From contig NZ_FPAT01000010.1 in assembly GCF_900116555.1 (NCBI RefSeq), forward strand, positions 62,001 through 126,000: a stretch of DNA of 64,000 nucleotides. Reading direction: 5' to 3'. The notes below the pieces were generated by a model. That model worked only from the letters and a program-made list of their open reading frames with translations. It had not been told where the DNA came from and did no database searches. The stretch's first letter is position 1, and the number at the start of each line of letters is the position of its first letter. Origin of the DNA: Actinopolyspora lacussalsi subsp. righensis. GTDB lineage: Bacteria; Actinomycetota; Actinomycetes; Mycobacteriales; Pseudonocardiaceae. Positions 45,615-57,600 of this stretch are shown here, piece after piece. A program made the position numbers and the translations under genes.

Positions 45615-48600
45615 AGCGTGCCCGAGTCGAGGATGTTCTGCCGCTGTCCGGGCTGCAGGAGGGGTTTCACTTCCACGCCGTCTACGACGAAGGCGCGGAC
45701 GACGTCTACACGGTACAGCTCGTGCTCGATCTGGCCGGTGCACTGGACGGTGAACGCCTCCGCGACTCGATGTACCGGGTGCTTTCCAGGCACCCCAACC
45801 TGCGGGCGGCCTTCAGACAGCGCAAGAGCGGTGAGACGGTGCAGGTCATCGCCTCCGAGGTCGAACTGCCGTGGCACGAGGTCGATCTGCGGGGCCTGCC
45901 GGCTCCGGAGCAGGAGGAGACGGCCACCAGTACCGAGGTCGAGGAGACCGGCCGGTTCCGCCTCGACGTGGCTCCCCTGCTGCGGTGCTCGCTGCTGCGG
46001 TTCGACGAACGTCGTTACCGGTTCGTGATCACCGCGCATCACATCCTGCTGGACGGTTGGTCGCTCCCGCTGCTGGTGCGTGAGTTGTTCACGTTCTACG
46101 CGGGGGAGTCCGCTTCCGACCCGCTACCCGAGAGCGCTTCCTACCGGGACTACGTACGCTGGCTCGATCAGCGTGACACCGCCGAGGCGACAGCGGTCTG
46201 GCGACGAGCGCTGGAGGGAGTGGATCAGCCGACCTTGTTGGCCGATCCGGAGTCGCAACGCTCCCCCGGACGGCCCGAGAGCGTGAAGCTCGAACTCCCC
46301 GACGAACTGGTCGATCGGGTGCACGCGTTCGCCCGGGCGGAGGGCATCACTCCCAACACGCTGGTGCAGGCGGCCTGGGGAACGTTGCTGGGAACCCTGA
46401 CCGGTGAGTGGGACGTGCTGTTCGGCTCGACAGTCTCCGGCAGACCGCCCGAGCTGGCCGGTTCGGAGTCGATGATCGGGCTGTTCATCAACACCGTTCC
46501 GGTAAGAGTGCTGCTGGACCCGGCCGAGTCCACCTCCGCGCTGGTGCGCCGCGTGCGGCGAGAGCAGGCGGAGCTGTTGGAGCAGCAGTACACCCCGTTG
46601 CGGGAGATCCAGCGCGCCGTGGGGCTCGGGGAGCTGTTCGACACCCTCGTCGTCTTCGAGAACTACCCGTTGGACTCGGAAGCGCTGGCGCTGCCGGGCA
46701 CGGGGCTGGAGCTGACCGGTGTCCGCGGTGAGGACGCCGCGCACTATCCGCTCACCCTGGTAGTGCTGCCCGGGGAGCGCCTCACGCTCCGGTTGGACCA
46801 TCGACCCGAGCTGTTCGATCGGGAACAGGCGAGTTCCGCGTTGAACAGGCTGCGTCTCCTGCTGGAGCGGATGCTCGACGCGCCGTGGCGTCCCATCGGG
46901 TCGCTGGATCTCCTCGACGAGACGGAACGAGATCTGCTGCGAACGCGCAACGCCACCGAACGCCCGACCGGTGCCCGCACACTGCCCGAACTGTTCCGGC
47001 GAGGTGCGCACGGCGGATCCGACGCCTTGGCGGTGGTCGACGAGTCCGCGGCGGTGTCCTACGGGGAGTTGGACGCCGGATCGAACCGGCTCGCCCGACT
47101 GCTGATCGATTACGGCGTCGGACCGGAGAGCCGCGTCGCGTTGGCCCTGCGGACCTCGATCGAGTCGGTGAAGGCGAGCCTGGCGGTGGTCAAGGCGGGC
47201 GCTGCCTGGCTGCCGATCGATCCGAACCATCCCGAGGAACGGGTGTCGTTCCTGCTCGACGACGCCCGTCCCGAAGTCGTGCTGTCCACCAGTGACTCGG
47301 AACTTCCCGCCCACGTGACCGACGTGATGGTCCTCGACGACCCGAACACGCTGGAGGCGCTGGACTCGTACTCCCCCGCGGAGGTGAGCGACAGGGATCG
47401 AGTTGCCCCGTTGCGCACGGACAATCCGGCTTATCTCATCTACACCTCGGGTTCGACGGGTCTGCCCAAGGGAGTGGTGGTCACCCACGCGGGACTGCTC
47501 GACTTCGCCGAGACCGAAGTGGAACGCTTCGACGTGCGGCACGATTCGAGAGTCCTCCGTTTCTCCGCGCCGAGTTTCGACGCCTCGGTGCTGGAGATGT
47601 GCATGGCCTGGTACGCGGGAGCGACCCTGGTCGTGCCTCCCGGTGAGGCAGTAGCCGGGGAGCCGCTGGCCCGGGTCCTCGCGGAAACGGGCGTCACGCA
47701 CGCCCTGATTCCGCCTGCCGTGCTGGCGACTCTGCCGGAGGCGGAGCTGCCCGACTTCCGCTGCCTGATCGTGGGTGGCGACGCGTGTTCCGCGGAGCTG
47801 GTGGACCGGTGGGCACGAGGACGCGAGATGCGCAACGCGTACGGCCCCACGGAGATCACGGTCGCCGCCACCATCAGCGACCGGCTTTCGCCGGGGGAGA
47901 CACCTCCCATCGGGCGTCCGCTGCCCAACACCCGGTCCCATGTGCTCGATGCGGCCCTGCGACCGGTACCACCCGGCGCGGAGGGCGAACTCTATGTCGC
48001 CACGACCGGGTTGGCACGAGGCTATTCGGGACGCCGCGGCCTGACAGCCACCCGGTTCGTCGCCGACCCGTTCGGCACCCCCGGTTCCCGGCTCTACCGA
48101 ACCGGTGACCTCGTGCGCTGGCGTGCCGACGGGCAACTCGACTTCCTGGGGCGCGCCGACGACCAGGTCAAGATCCGCGGCTTCCGGATAGAACCGGGTG
48201 AGATCGAAACCGTGGTCTCGGCTCATCCCGACGTCTCCCGCTGCGCGGTCGTGGCGTGCGAGGACGGTTCCGGCGGGAAGCGACTCGTCGGTTATGTCGT
48301 CGGTACCGAGGGGACGAGGCCGCAGAACGACAAACTACGCTCCCACGTCGGGGCGCGGTTGCCCGAGCACATGGTGCCCGCGGTGTTCGTGCCGATGGAT
48401 ACGCTTCCGATGACCGCCAACGGCAGCAAACTGGATCGCAACGCCCTGCCGGCTCCGGTGTTCGAATCCACCACGAAGGGAACCGCCCCGCGTACCGACA
48501 CCGAGCAATCGCTGGCTGAGCTGTTCACCGAGGTCCTCAACCTCTCCGAGGTCGGGGTGCACGACAGCTTCTTCGAGCTGGGCGGCGACAGCATCACCTC

Positions 48601-51600
48601 GATCCAACTGGTGAGCAGGGCACGGAAGTCCGGGATACACCTCACCCCCAAGGACGTGTTCACGCACCGGACCGTCGCCGAGCTGGCCGCCGTGGCCGGT
48701 GCCGCCGTCCCGGCGGGCTCTTCCGGCGGCGGGGAGGAACACGACTCCGGTGTGGGGACAGTGCCGCTCACCCCGATCATGCACTGGCTGCGCGAACGCG
48801 GCGGCCCCATCGGGGAGTTCTGTCAGTCCGTACTGCTCAACGCCCCGGAGGGACTGTCCGAAGCGGATCTGCTGACCGCGGTGCGGGCGGTGGTCGACCG
48901 GCACGACGCGCTGCGCGCGCGGCTGACCACGACGGGGGGACTGTGGGGGCTGTACGTTCCCGAACCCGGCTCACCGCACGCCCGCGACAGTGTGCGGCGG
49001 GTGGACGCGACCGATGGGAGAGACACGGCCACCCACGTCGCCGAGCAGGAAAGGATCGCCGCCTCGGAACTGGACCCCGAAGCGGGCGAGATGATCCGGG
49101 TGGTCTGGATCGACACCGGCTCGCGGTCGTCCGGACGGTTGCTCGTCGTCGTCCATCACCTGGTGGTGGACGGTGTGTCCTGGCGCATCCTGGTGCCGGA
49201 TCTGCGGGCGGCCTGGCAGGACGCCGTGGCGGGGCGGGACCCCTCGCTCGAACCGGTCCCCACCTCACTCCGCCGGTGGTCCGAGAAACTCACGGCGCAC
49301 GCGCACGATCCGACCGTGCTCGCCGAGCTGGAAACCTGGACGGATGTCCTCTCGTCGGGCGGGGGGCAGCTCGGAGAACGCGCGCTCGATCCGGAACGGG
49401 ACACCGTTTCCTCGTTGTGTGGCACCACGCTACGGCTTCCCGGTGAGCTGGCCGAACCACTGCTGACCACCGTACCCGCCGCGTACCACGCGGGGGTGGA
49501 CGAGGTGCTGCTCACCGGGTTCGCGATGGCGATGGCACGGTGGCTGGCGAGCCGGGGACGCGAGGGTACGTCCCTGTTGCTGGACCTGGAGGGGCACGGC
49601 CGAGCCGGCGAGGTGTCCGATACGGACCTGTCACGGACGGTGGGTTGGCTCACCACCATGTATCCGGCAAGGCTCGACGTCTCCGGCGTCGATCTGGGCG
49701 AGGCGTTCTCGGGGGGAACGGCCGCAGCACGAGCCGTGAAACAGGTCAAGGAGCAGCTCAGGGCGCTTCCCGACGGGATCGGCTACGGCCTGCTGCGTTA
49801 CCTGAATCCGCAGGCCGCTGTCACGTTGGCGGGCAGAGCCGCTCCCCAGGTCGGATTCAACTACCTCGGCCGGTTCGGCGCGGGAGGTAATGACGCGGCT
49901 TTCGAACCGGCCGCCGAAAGCGGCGCGATCGGTGGGCGGATGGACGAGAGCGCGGCGGTTCCGCACGCTCTGGACGTCACCACTACGGCCTACGACGGTG
50001 CGGACGGATCGACGCTGGTCGCCGAGCTTTCCTGGCCACGGGAGCTTTTCGGGGCAGCGCAGGTCGAGCGACTGACCGTTCTGTGGCGGGAGGCGCTGTC
50101 GGCGATCGTCGACAGCACGAATCGCTCGGACACGACAGGCCACACACCCTCGGACTTCCCCCTCGTCGAACTCGAGCAGTACGAACTCGACGCCCTGCAG
50201 CGGGCGGTTCCCTCGCTCGTCGATGTGCTGCCGCTGTCCCCCCTCGCAGCGGGACTGCACTTCCACGCCGCCTACGGCGACAGCGGATCGGACGCCTACA
50301 CGGTGCAGCTCGCCCTGGAGCTGAGCGGGCCGCTGGATGTGGATTCACTGCGGAAGTCCGCGCGTGCGCTGCTGGCCCGGCATCCCAACCTCCGTGGCGG
50401 GTTCCGGCACGAGGAACTGCGTGCCCCCGTGCAGTTCGTCCCGGACGACGTCGACGTCGATTGCACGGAGATCGACCTCCGCGACAGCGACCGGACAGAG
50501 CTCACTCGGCTGCTGGACGAGGATCGTGCACGCGGGTTCGACGTGACCGATCCGCCGCTGCTTCGGCTGACGGTTTTCCGGCTGGACTCCGAGATCAGCC
50601 GTGTCGTGCTTACGCACCATCACATCCTGCTGGACGGCTGGTCGGCTCCGCTGCTGTTCCGCGAACTGTTCGACATCTACGCGGCCGAGGGCGACGCGTC
50701 CGCCCTGCCCGAACCCGCTCCCTACCGTGAGTACCTCGGATGGCTGGCCACCCGTCCCCGTGACGAGTCGGAACGGGCCTGGCGCTCGGCACTGTCCGGA
50801 GTGGACGAACCCACCCTGTTGGCGGGAACCCGGACGACCACGGAGGAATCGGCCCTACCGGAGCGGGTCACCCTGCGGCTGTCGGAGACCACCACCGCCC
50901 GCATCAACGAGTTGGCCGGTTCGTCGGGGCTGACCGGCAACACCGTGGTTCAGGCGCTGTGGGCGCTGTTGCTCGGGAGGATGACCGGACGCCAGGACGT
51001 CGTCTTCGGGGCCACCGTATCCGCACGTCCCCCCGAACTTCCCGACGCGGAGTCCATGATCGGCCTGTTCATCAACACCATCCCGGTGCGCGTACGACTG
51101 GCTCCCGACGAGTCGCTGCGCCAGCTGCTGGAGCGGTTGCAGTCCGAGCAGGCCGATCTGATGGCACACCACTACACCGGACTCACCGAGATCCAGCGGT
51201 TCACCGGTACCGGCGAGCTGTTCGACACGCTCACCGTCTACGAGAACTATCCGTTGGGCCCGGAGACGTTGCGACTGCCGGGAACCGGGCTGCGGGTCAC
51301 CGGAGTACACGGTCGCGACGCGACGCACTATCCGCTGACCCTGGTCGCCTTGCCGGGAAACGCTCTGGAGCTGCGGCTCAACTACCGCCCGGACGTGCTC
51401 GACGAATCGTTCGTGAACGCGATCGCACAACGGTTGCGAGGACTCGTCGAGCTGCTGCTCGACGACCCCGAGGTCCCACTCGCGGCGGTGGACGCGCTGA
51501 CCGATCGGGACAACGAGCTGCTCGCGCGTTACTCCGAGGGCACATCGGCGGACGTCGGTACGACGACGGTGCACGGCCGGTTCGTCGAGCGGGTGCGACG

Positions 51601-54600
51601 TTCTCCCGAGACCACCGCTCTGCTCGCGGGGGAGGAGCGGATCACCTACCGCGAGCTCGATCGGCGAGCGAACGCCCTGGCGAACCGGCTGCTCCGCCTC
51701 GGAGTGAGTAGTGAGCAGCCGGTGGCGATTCTGCAGCAGCGTTCCGTGGAACTGGTCGTCTCGACACTGGCCGTGCTCAAGGCGGGCGGTGCCTACGTGC
51801 CCCTCGACTCCCGGAGTCCGGCCGAACGGCTGGAACGGATCCTCTCGCGCACGAGTGCGGCGATCCTGTTGACCGATCCGGCGTTGTGCGAACTGCCGTT
51901 GACCCACGAGGCGGAGATCGTCGTCCTCGGGCGTGCGGAGCTCTCCGACGAGTCCGAGACCGACCCCCGAGTCCCCGTTCACCCGGAACAACTGGCCTAC
52001 GTGATGTTCACCTCGGGGTCCACCGGCGAGCCGAAGGGAGTCGCGGTTAGCCACCGGGACGTCGTGAGCCTCGCGGGCGACGGCAGTTGGGAAACCGAGC
52101 GACAACAGCGGGTTCTGCTGCACTCGCCGCACGCTTTCGACGCCTCCACCTACGAACTGTGGGTCCCGCTGCTGTCGGGACGCGAACTGGTCGTGGCACC
52201 CGCTGGTGAGCTGGACATCGCCGAACTGGCCGCCACGATCACCGACAGCGGGATCACCGCCCTGTGGCTGACGGCAGGCCTGTTCCGGCTGCTGGCCGAG
52301 GAATGCCCGGAATGCTTCGCGGGCGTCCGGGAGGTGTGGACGGGTGGTGACGTGGTGCCCGCCGCGATGGTGCGCAGGGTGTTGGAGGTCAACCCGTCCC
52401 TGGTCGTCGGAGACGGCTACGGCCCCACCGAGACCACCACCTTCGCGACCCGGTACCTGATGGATTCCTCGACGAGCGTTCCGAACAACGTGCCGATCGG
52501 TTCCCCGCTGGACAACATGCGCGTTTCCGTCCTGGACACCAACCTGCTTCCGGCTCCGCCGGGCGTACCCGGCGAGCTCTTCATCGCGGGGGAAGGGGTG
52601 GCACGCGGTTATCTGGACAATCCGCGACTGACCGCGAGTTGGTTCGTCGCAGACCCGTTCGGGATGCCGGGCACCCGGATGTACCGAACCGGCGACATCG
52701 TGCGGTGGAACTCCGAGGGAGCGCTGGAGTTCGTCGGACGCGTCGATGAGCAGGTCAAGGTGCGCGGCTTCCGGATCGAGCTCGGCGAGATCGAGACCGC
52801 CCTCGCCGAACGACCCGAGGTGGCGCAGGTGGCGGTGCTCGCCCGTGAGGACGTGCCGGGGGACAAACGCCTGGTCGCCTACGTGGTCCCCACCGACGAG
52901 GGAATCGACACCGGTCTGCTGCGTTCCGTGGCCGAAACCGCGCTGCCCGAGTACATGGTGCCCTCGGCCTTCGTGGAACTGGAGTCGCTGCCGATCACCG
53001 CCAACGGCAAGCTGGACCGCGCCGAGCTGCCCGCTCCCACCCTCACCGCGGGCGGCGGAAGGCGTCCGCGCACTTCGGAGGAGGAGGTTCTGTGCGGTCT
53101 GTTCGCCGACGTCCTCGGCGCGCCCTCGGTGGGCATCGACGACAACTTCTTCGCGCTGGGCGGGCACTCCCTGCTCGCCACTCGGCTCATCAGCCGCGTA
53201 CGTTCCACCTTCGGCGTGGAACTGGCCGTGCGAAACCTCTTCGAAACCCCCACGGTGGCCGGAATCGCCCAGGCGATGACCGGAGCGGCCGCTGCCCGCA
53301 CCCCGTTGCGGGCGATGCCCCGTGGCGAACTGGTACCGGCCTCCTACGGGCAGCGCAGGTTGTGGTTCCTGAACGCGTTGGAAGGCGCGGGCTCGCCCTA
53401 CAAGATCCCGGTAGGGATCCGGCTCAGCGGCTCGCTCGACGTCGAAGCGCTGCGTGGTGCCTTCCGGGACGTGGTCGAGCGGCACGAGGTGCTGCGAACG
53501 GTTTATTCCGACGTGGACGGCGAGCCCCACCAGCGCGCGTTGAGTGTTTCGGATGCGGTTCCGGACATCGAACGTGTCACCGCGACCGAGGAGGAACTGC
53601 GGCAGGTGATGCTGGACCGCGTCGCGATCGGGTTCGACCTGCGGGTCGATCCACCGATGCGTGTGACGTTGTTCGAACTCGGGCAGCGGGAACAGGTATT
53701 GCTGATCGTGCTGCACCACATCGCGGGTGACGGTTGGTCTATGGCGCCGCTGGCCGACGACCTGTCCCGGGCGTACACCGCGAGGCTGACGGGTGAACGA
53801 GCCGAGCGCGAACCGCTGGAGGTGCAGTACGCCGACTACAGCATGTGGCAGCGTGAGGTGCTGGGCAGTGAGAACGATCCGAACAGCACGATCGCCCGGC
53901 AGGTCGCGTTCTGGAAGTCCGAACTGGCCGATCTTCCCGAGGAACTACCGCTCCCCACGGACCGCCCACGCCCGCTCGCTCCCACCTACCGCGGCGGCAC
54001 CGAGCTGTTCGAGATTTCGGCTGGGGTGCATGGGGGGTTGTTGGGGTTGGCCGCTGGGGAGCGGGCGAGTTTGTTCATGGTGTTTCAGGCCGCGTTGGCG
54101 GGGTTGTTGACGCGGTTGGGTGCTGGGGTGGATGTGCCGGTTGGTTCGCCGGTGGCGGGGCGGACCGATGAGGCGTTGGACGGGTTGGTCGGGTTTTTCG
54201 TGAATACGTTGGTGTTGCGGACGGATACGGGTGGGGATCCGAGTTTTCGGGAGTTGTTGGCTCGGGTGCGTCGGTCGGATTTGGCGGCGTATGCGCATCA
54301 GGATTTGCCGTTCGAGCGGTTGGTGGAGGAGATCAACCCACCCCGAGCGCTGGGACGCAACCCACTGTTCCAGGTCATGTTGGTGCTGCAGAACAACGCC
54401 GAGCCCGAGCTCGATCTCCCCGGCCTGCGGAGCCGCCCCGAGCCCGTCGGGGCCTATGCCTCGCAGTTCGACCTCTCCCTGGACCTCACCGAGCGACACG
54501 ACGACGCTCCCGCGGGAGTGAGCGCGCGGTTGGACTACAGTGCGGAGCTGTTCGATCCGAGCACCGCACGATCGTTCGTCGAGCGTTTCCGACGGTTCGT

Positions 54601-57600
54601 CGAAGCCGTCGTGGCCGATCCGGACCGGCCGATCGGGGAAGTCGATCTGTTGGGAGCGGACGAGCGACATCGACTGTTGGTCGAGCGCAACCGCAGCGAA
54701 CGCGCGACTGATACCTTCGATCTGGTCGCCAGGGTGCGGGAGCACGCGGTGCGTTCCCCCGCGGCGGTCGCACTCGCCGACGACGATTCCGAACTGGACT
54801 ACCGAACCCTGGTTCGTCGGGCGAGTGCGCTCTCCCGGCGCCTCCTGGAGGCAGGAGCGGGGCGCGGCAGTCTGGTCGCCCTCTGTGCCGAGCGCCGGGT
54901 GGGTGTTCCGGTGGCCGTTCTCGGAGTGCTCGGGGCGGGAGCCGCGTTCCTGCCGGTGGATCCGAACGCACCGCGTGCTCGTAACGAGCGGATCCTCGCG
55001 CGCAGCGGTGCGAGGGTGGTGCTCGCCGACGAGCACCACCACGAACTCGCCACTCGGCTGGCCGACGTCGCCTCGGCCGAGGTGCTGCCGCTCGACGAGA
55101 GCCAGGACGGTCCCGAAGAGCTGCTCGAACCGAGGGGCGGCCCGGACGACCTCGCCTATGTGCTGTACACCTCGGGTTCGACCGGGGCTCCCAAGGGAGC
55201 ACTGGTACACCGTCGCGGCATGGTCAACCACCTGTTCGCGAAGGTGGAGGACCTGGCCGTGACCGAGTCGGACAGCCTGGTGCAGAACGCGCCGCTGACC
55301 TTCGACATCTCGGTGTGGCAGATGCTCGCGCCGCTTCTCGTCGGTGGTCGTACCCGCGTCGTCGGGGACGGGACGGCCCGCGACCCGGAACGGTTGTTCC
55401 GGGTGGTCGCCGAGGAGCGGATCACGGTGCTCGAGGTGGTGCCCTCCTTGCTGCGTGCCGCGCTCGACACCTGGGACACCGTGGCGAGCACGTCGGGGTC
55501 GGAAAGTCGTGAAGCCGGTGGTTCTGCCCCGAGCGACCTCCGGTGGTTGATGGTCACGGGCGAGGCACTGCCCCCGGACCTGTGCACCCGGTGGTTCGAG
55601 TACGAACCCGCCGTACCCCTGGTCAACGCGTACGGACCGACCGAGTGCTCGGACGACGTCACGCACGCGGTGATCACACCCGAGTCCCGCACCGACGACG
55701 TGCGGATCCCCATCGGTCGTGTGGTGCGCAACACCAGGCTCTATGTCCTCGACGAAGCGCTGCGTCCGGTTCCGGACGGCATCCCGGGGGAACTCTGCGT
55801 CGGCGGTGCGGGAGTCGGCCACGGTTATCTCGGGGATCCGGTGAAAACAGCGCTGGCGTTCGTGCCCGACCCGTTGTCCGGGGAGGCGGGAGCCCGGCTG
55901 TACCGCACCGGAGACCGGGTGCGATACCGGGCGGACGGACAGCTGGAGTTCCTCGGCCGCGACGATCAGCAGGTCAAGATCCGCGGGCAGCGAATCGAGC
56001 TCGGTGAGGTCGAGGCGGCGTTGCGCGCCGCCGAGGAAGTGCGTGACGCGGTGGTCACGGTTCATCGGGACTCCGGCGGGCAAGCCAGGCTCGCGGGCTA
56101 CGTCACCGGTACCTCCGACACGACGGCCGTACGCGCCGCCCTGGTGGGGAACCTGACCGAGGCGATGACCCCAGCGGTGCTCGTGCCGTTGGAGACGCTG
56201 CCGTTGAGTCCCAACGGCAAGGTTGATCGCAACCGGTTGCCCGAGCCCGAGTTCCCCACCTCCGCATCCGGACGCGAGCCCGCGACACCGCAGGAGGAGG
56301 TGCTGTGCCAGCTGTTCGCCGAGGTGCTCGGGGTGGAACGGGTCGATGTCGACGACGACTTCTTCGCGCTGGGCGGGCACTCCCTGCTGGCCACGCGACT
56401 GGTGAACCGGATCCGTTCCGTCACCGGCGCGGAAGTGCCGATGCGCGCCCTGTTCGAAACCCCGACCGTGACGGGTGTGGCCGAGCACCTCGGTAACCCC
56501 TCGCACGTACGGAGCGCCCCCCGACGGTTCGAACGTCCGGAACGTGTCCCGCTCTCGTTCGCGCAGCGCAGGCTGTGGTTTCTGAACCGTTTCTCGGAAA
56601 CGGCCGGGGCCTACAACGTCCCGTTGGCGCTACGGCTGACCGGCGAACTCGACGTGGCCGCGCTGCGAGCCGCGATCGGTGACGTCGTGGACAGGCACGA
56701 GAGCCTGCGCACCGTCTTTCCGCAGCACGGTGAGGAGCCGCACCAGGTCGTGCTGGCCGACGCCCGGCCGGAGACACCGCTCGAAACGCTCGACAACGCC
56801 GAGCTGACCGGACGGTTGGACGAGCTGGTGCGGACCGAGTTCGACCTGACCACCGAGACACCGCTGCGGAGCCGGCTGTTCCGCACCGGTGAACGGGAGC
56901 ACGTGCTGCTGCTGCTGATGCACCACATCGCCAGTGACGGTGGTTCCGCGGCTCCACTGGCCCGGGATCTGTCGACGGCCTACAGAGCGCGCGGCGTGGG
57001 ACAGGAGCCGTCGCCTGCGCCGCTGGAGGTGCAGTACGCCGACTTCACCCTGTGGCAGCGCGAGGCCCTCGGGGACGAGCAGGACCCCGACAGTCCGTTG
57101 TCCCGCCAGCTTCGGTTCTGGGAACACGCCCTCAGCGGAATCCCCGAGGAACTCGACCTGCCCACCGACCGCGCCCGCCCCGCTGTGCCGAGCCACCGCG
57201 GCGCACGCGTGCCGATCGAGATTTCGGCTGGGGTGCATGGGGGGTTGTTGGGGTTGGCCGCTGGGGAGCGGGCGAGTTTGTTCATGGTGTTTCAGGCCGC
57301 GTTGGCGGGGTTGTTGACGCGGTTGGGTGCTGGGGTGGATGTGCCGGTTGGTTCGCCGGTGGCGGGGCGGACCGATGAGGCGTTGGACGGGTTGGTCGGG
57401 TTTTTCGTGAATACGTTGGTGTTGCGGACGGATACGGGTGGGGATCCGAGTTTTCGGGAGTTGTTGGCTCGGGTGCGTCGGTCGGATTTGGCGGCGTATG
57501 CGCATCAGGATTTGCCGTTCGAGCGGTTGGTGGAGGAGATCAACCCACCCCGAGCGCTTTCCCGGCACCCGTTGTTCCAGGTCATGCTCTCCTTCCGCAA

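Noticed and set aside
54009-57558. The 343-bp repeat as a mobile element
   Set aside because: It codes in frame for a conserved condensation-domain segment, has no terminal inverted repeats or transposase and creates no target duplication that I can see.
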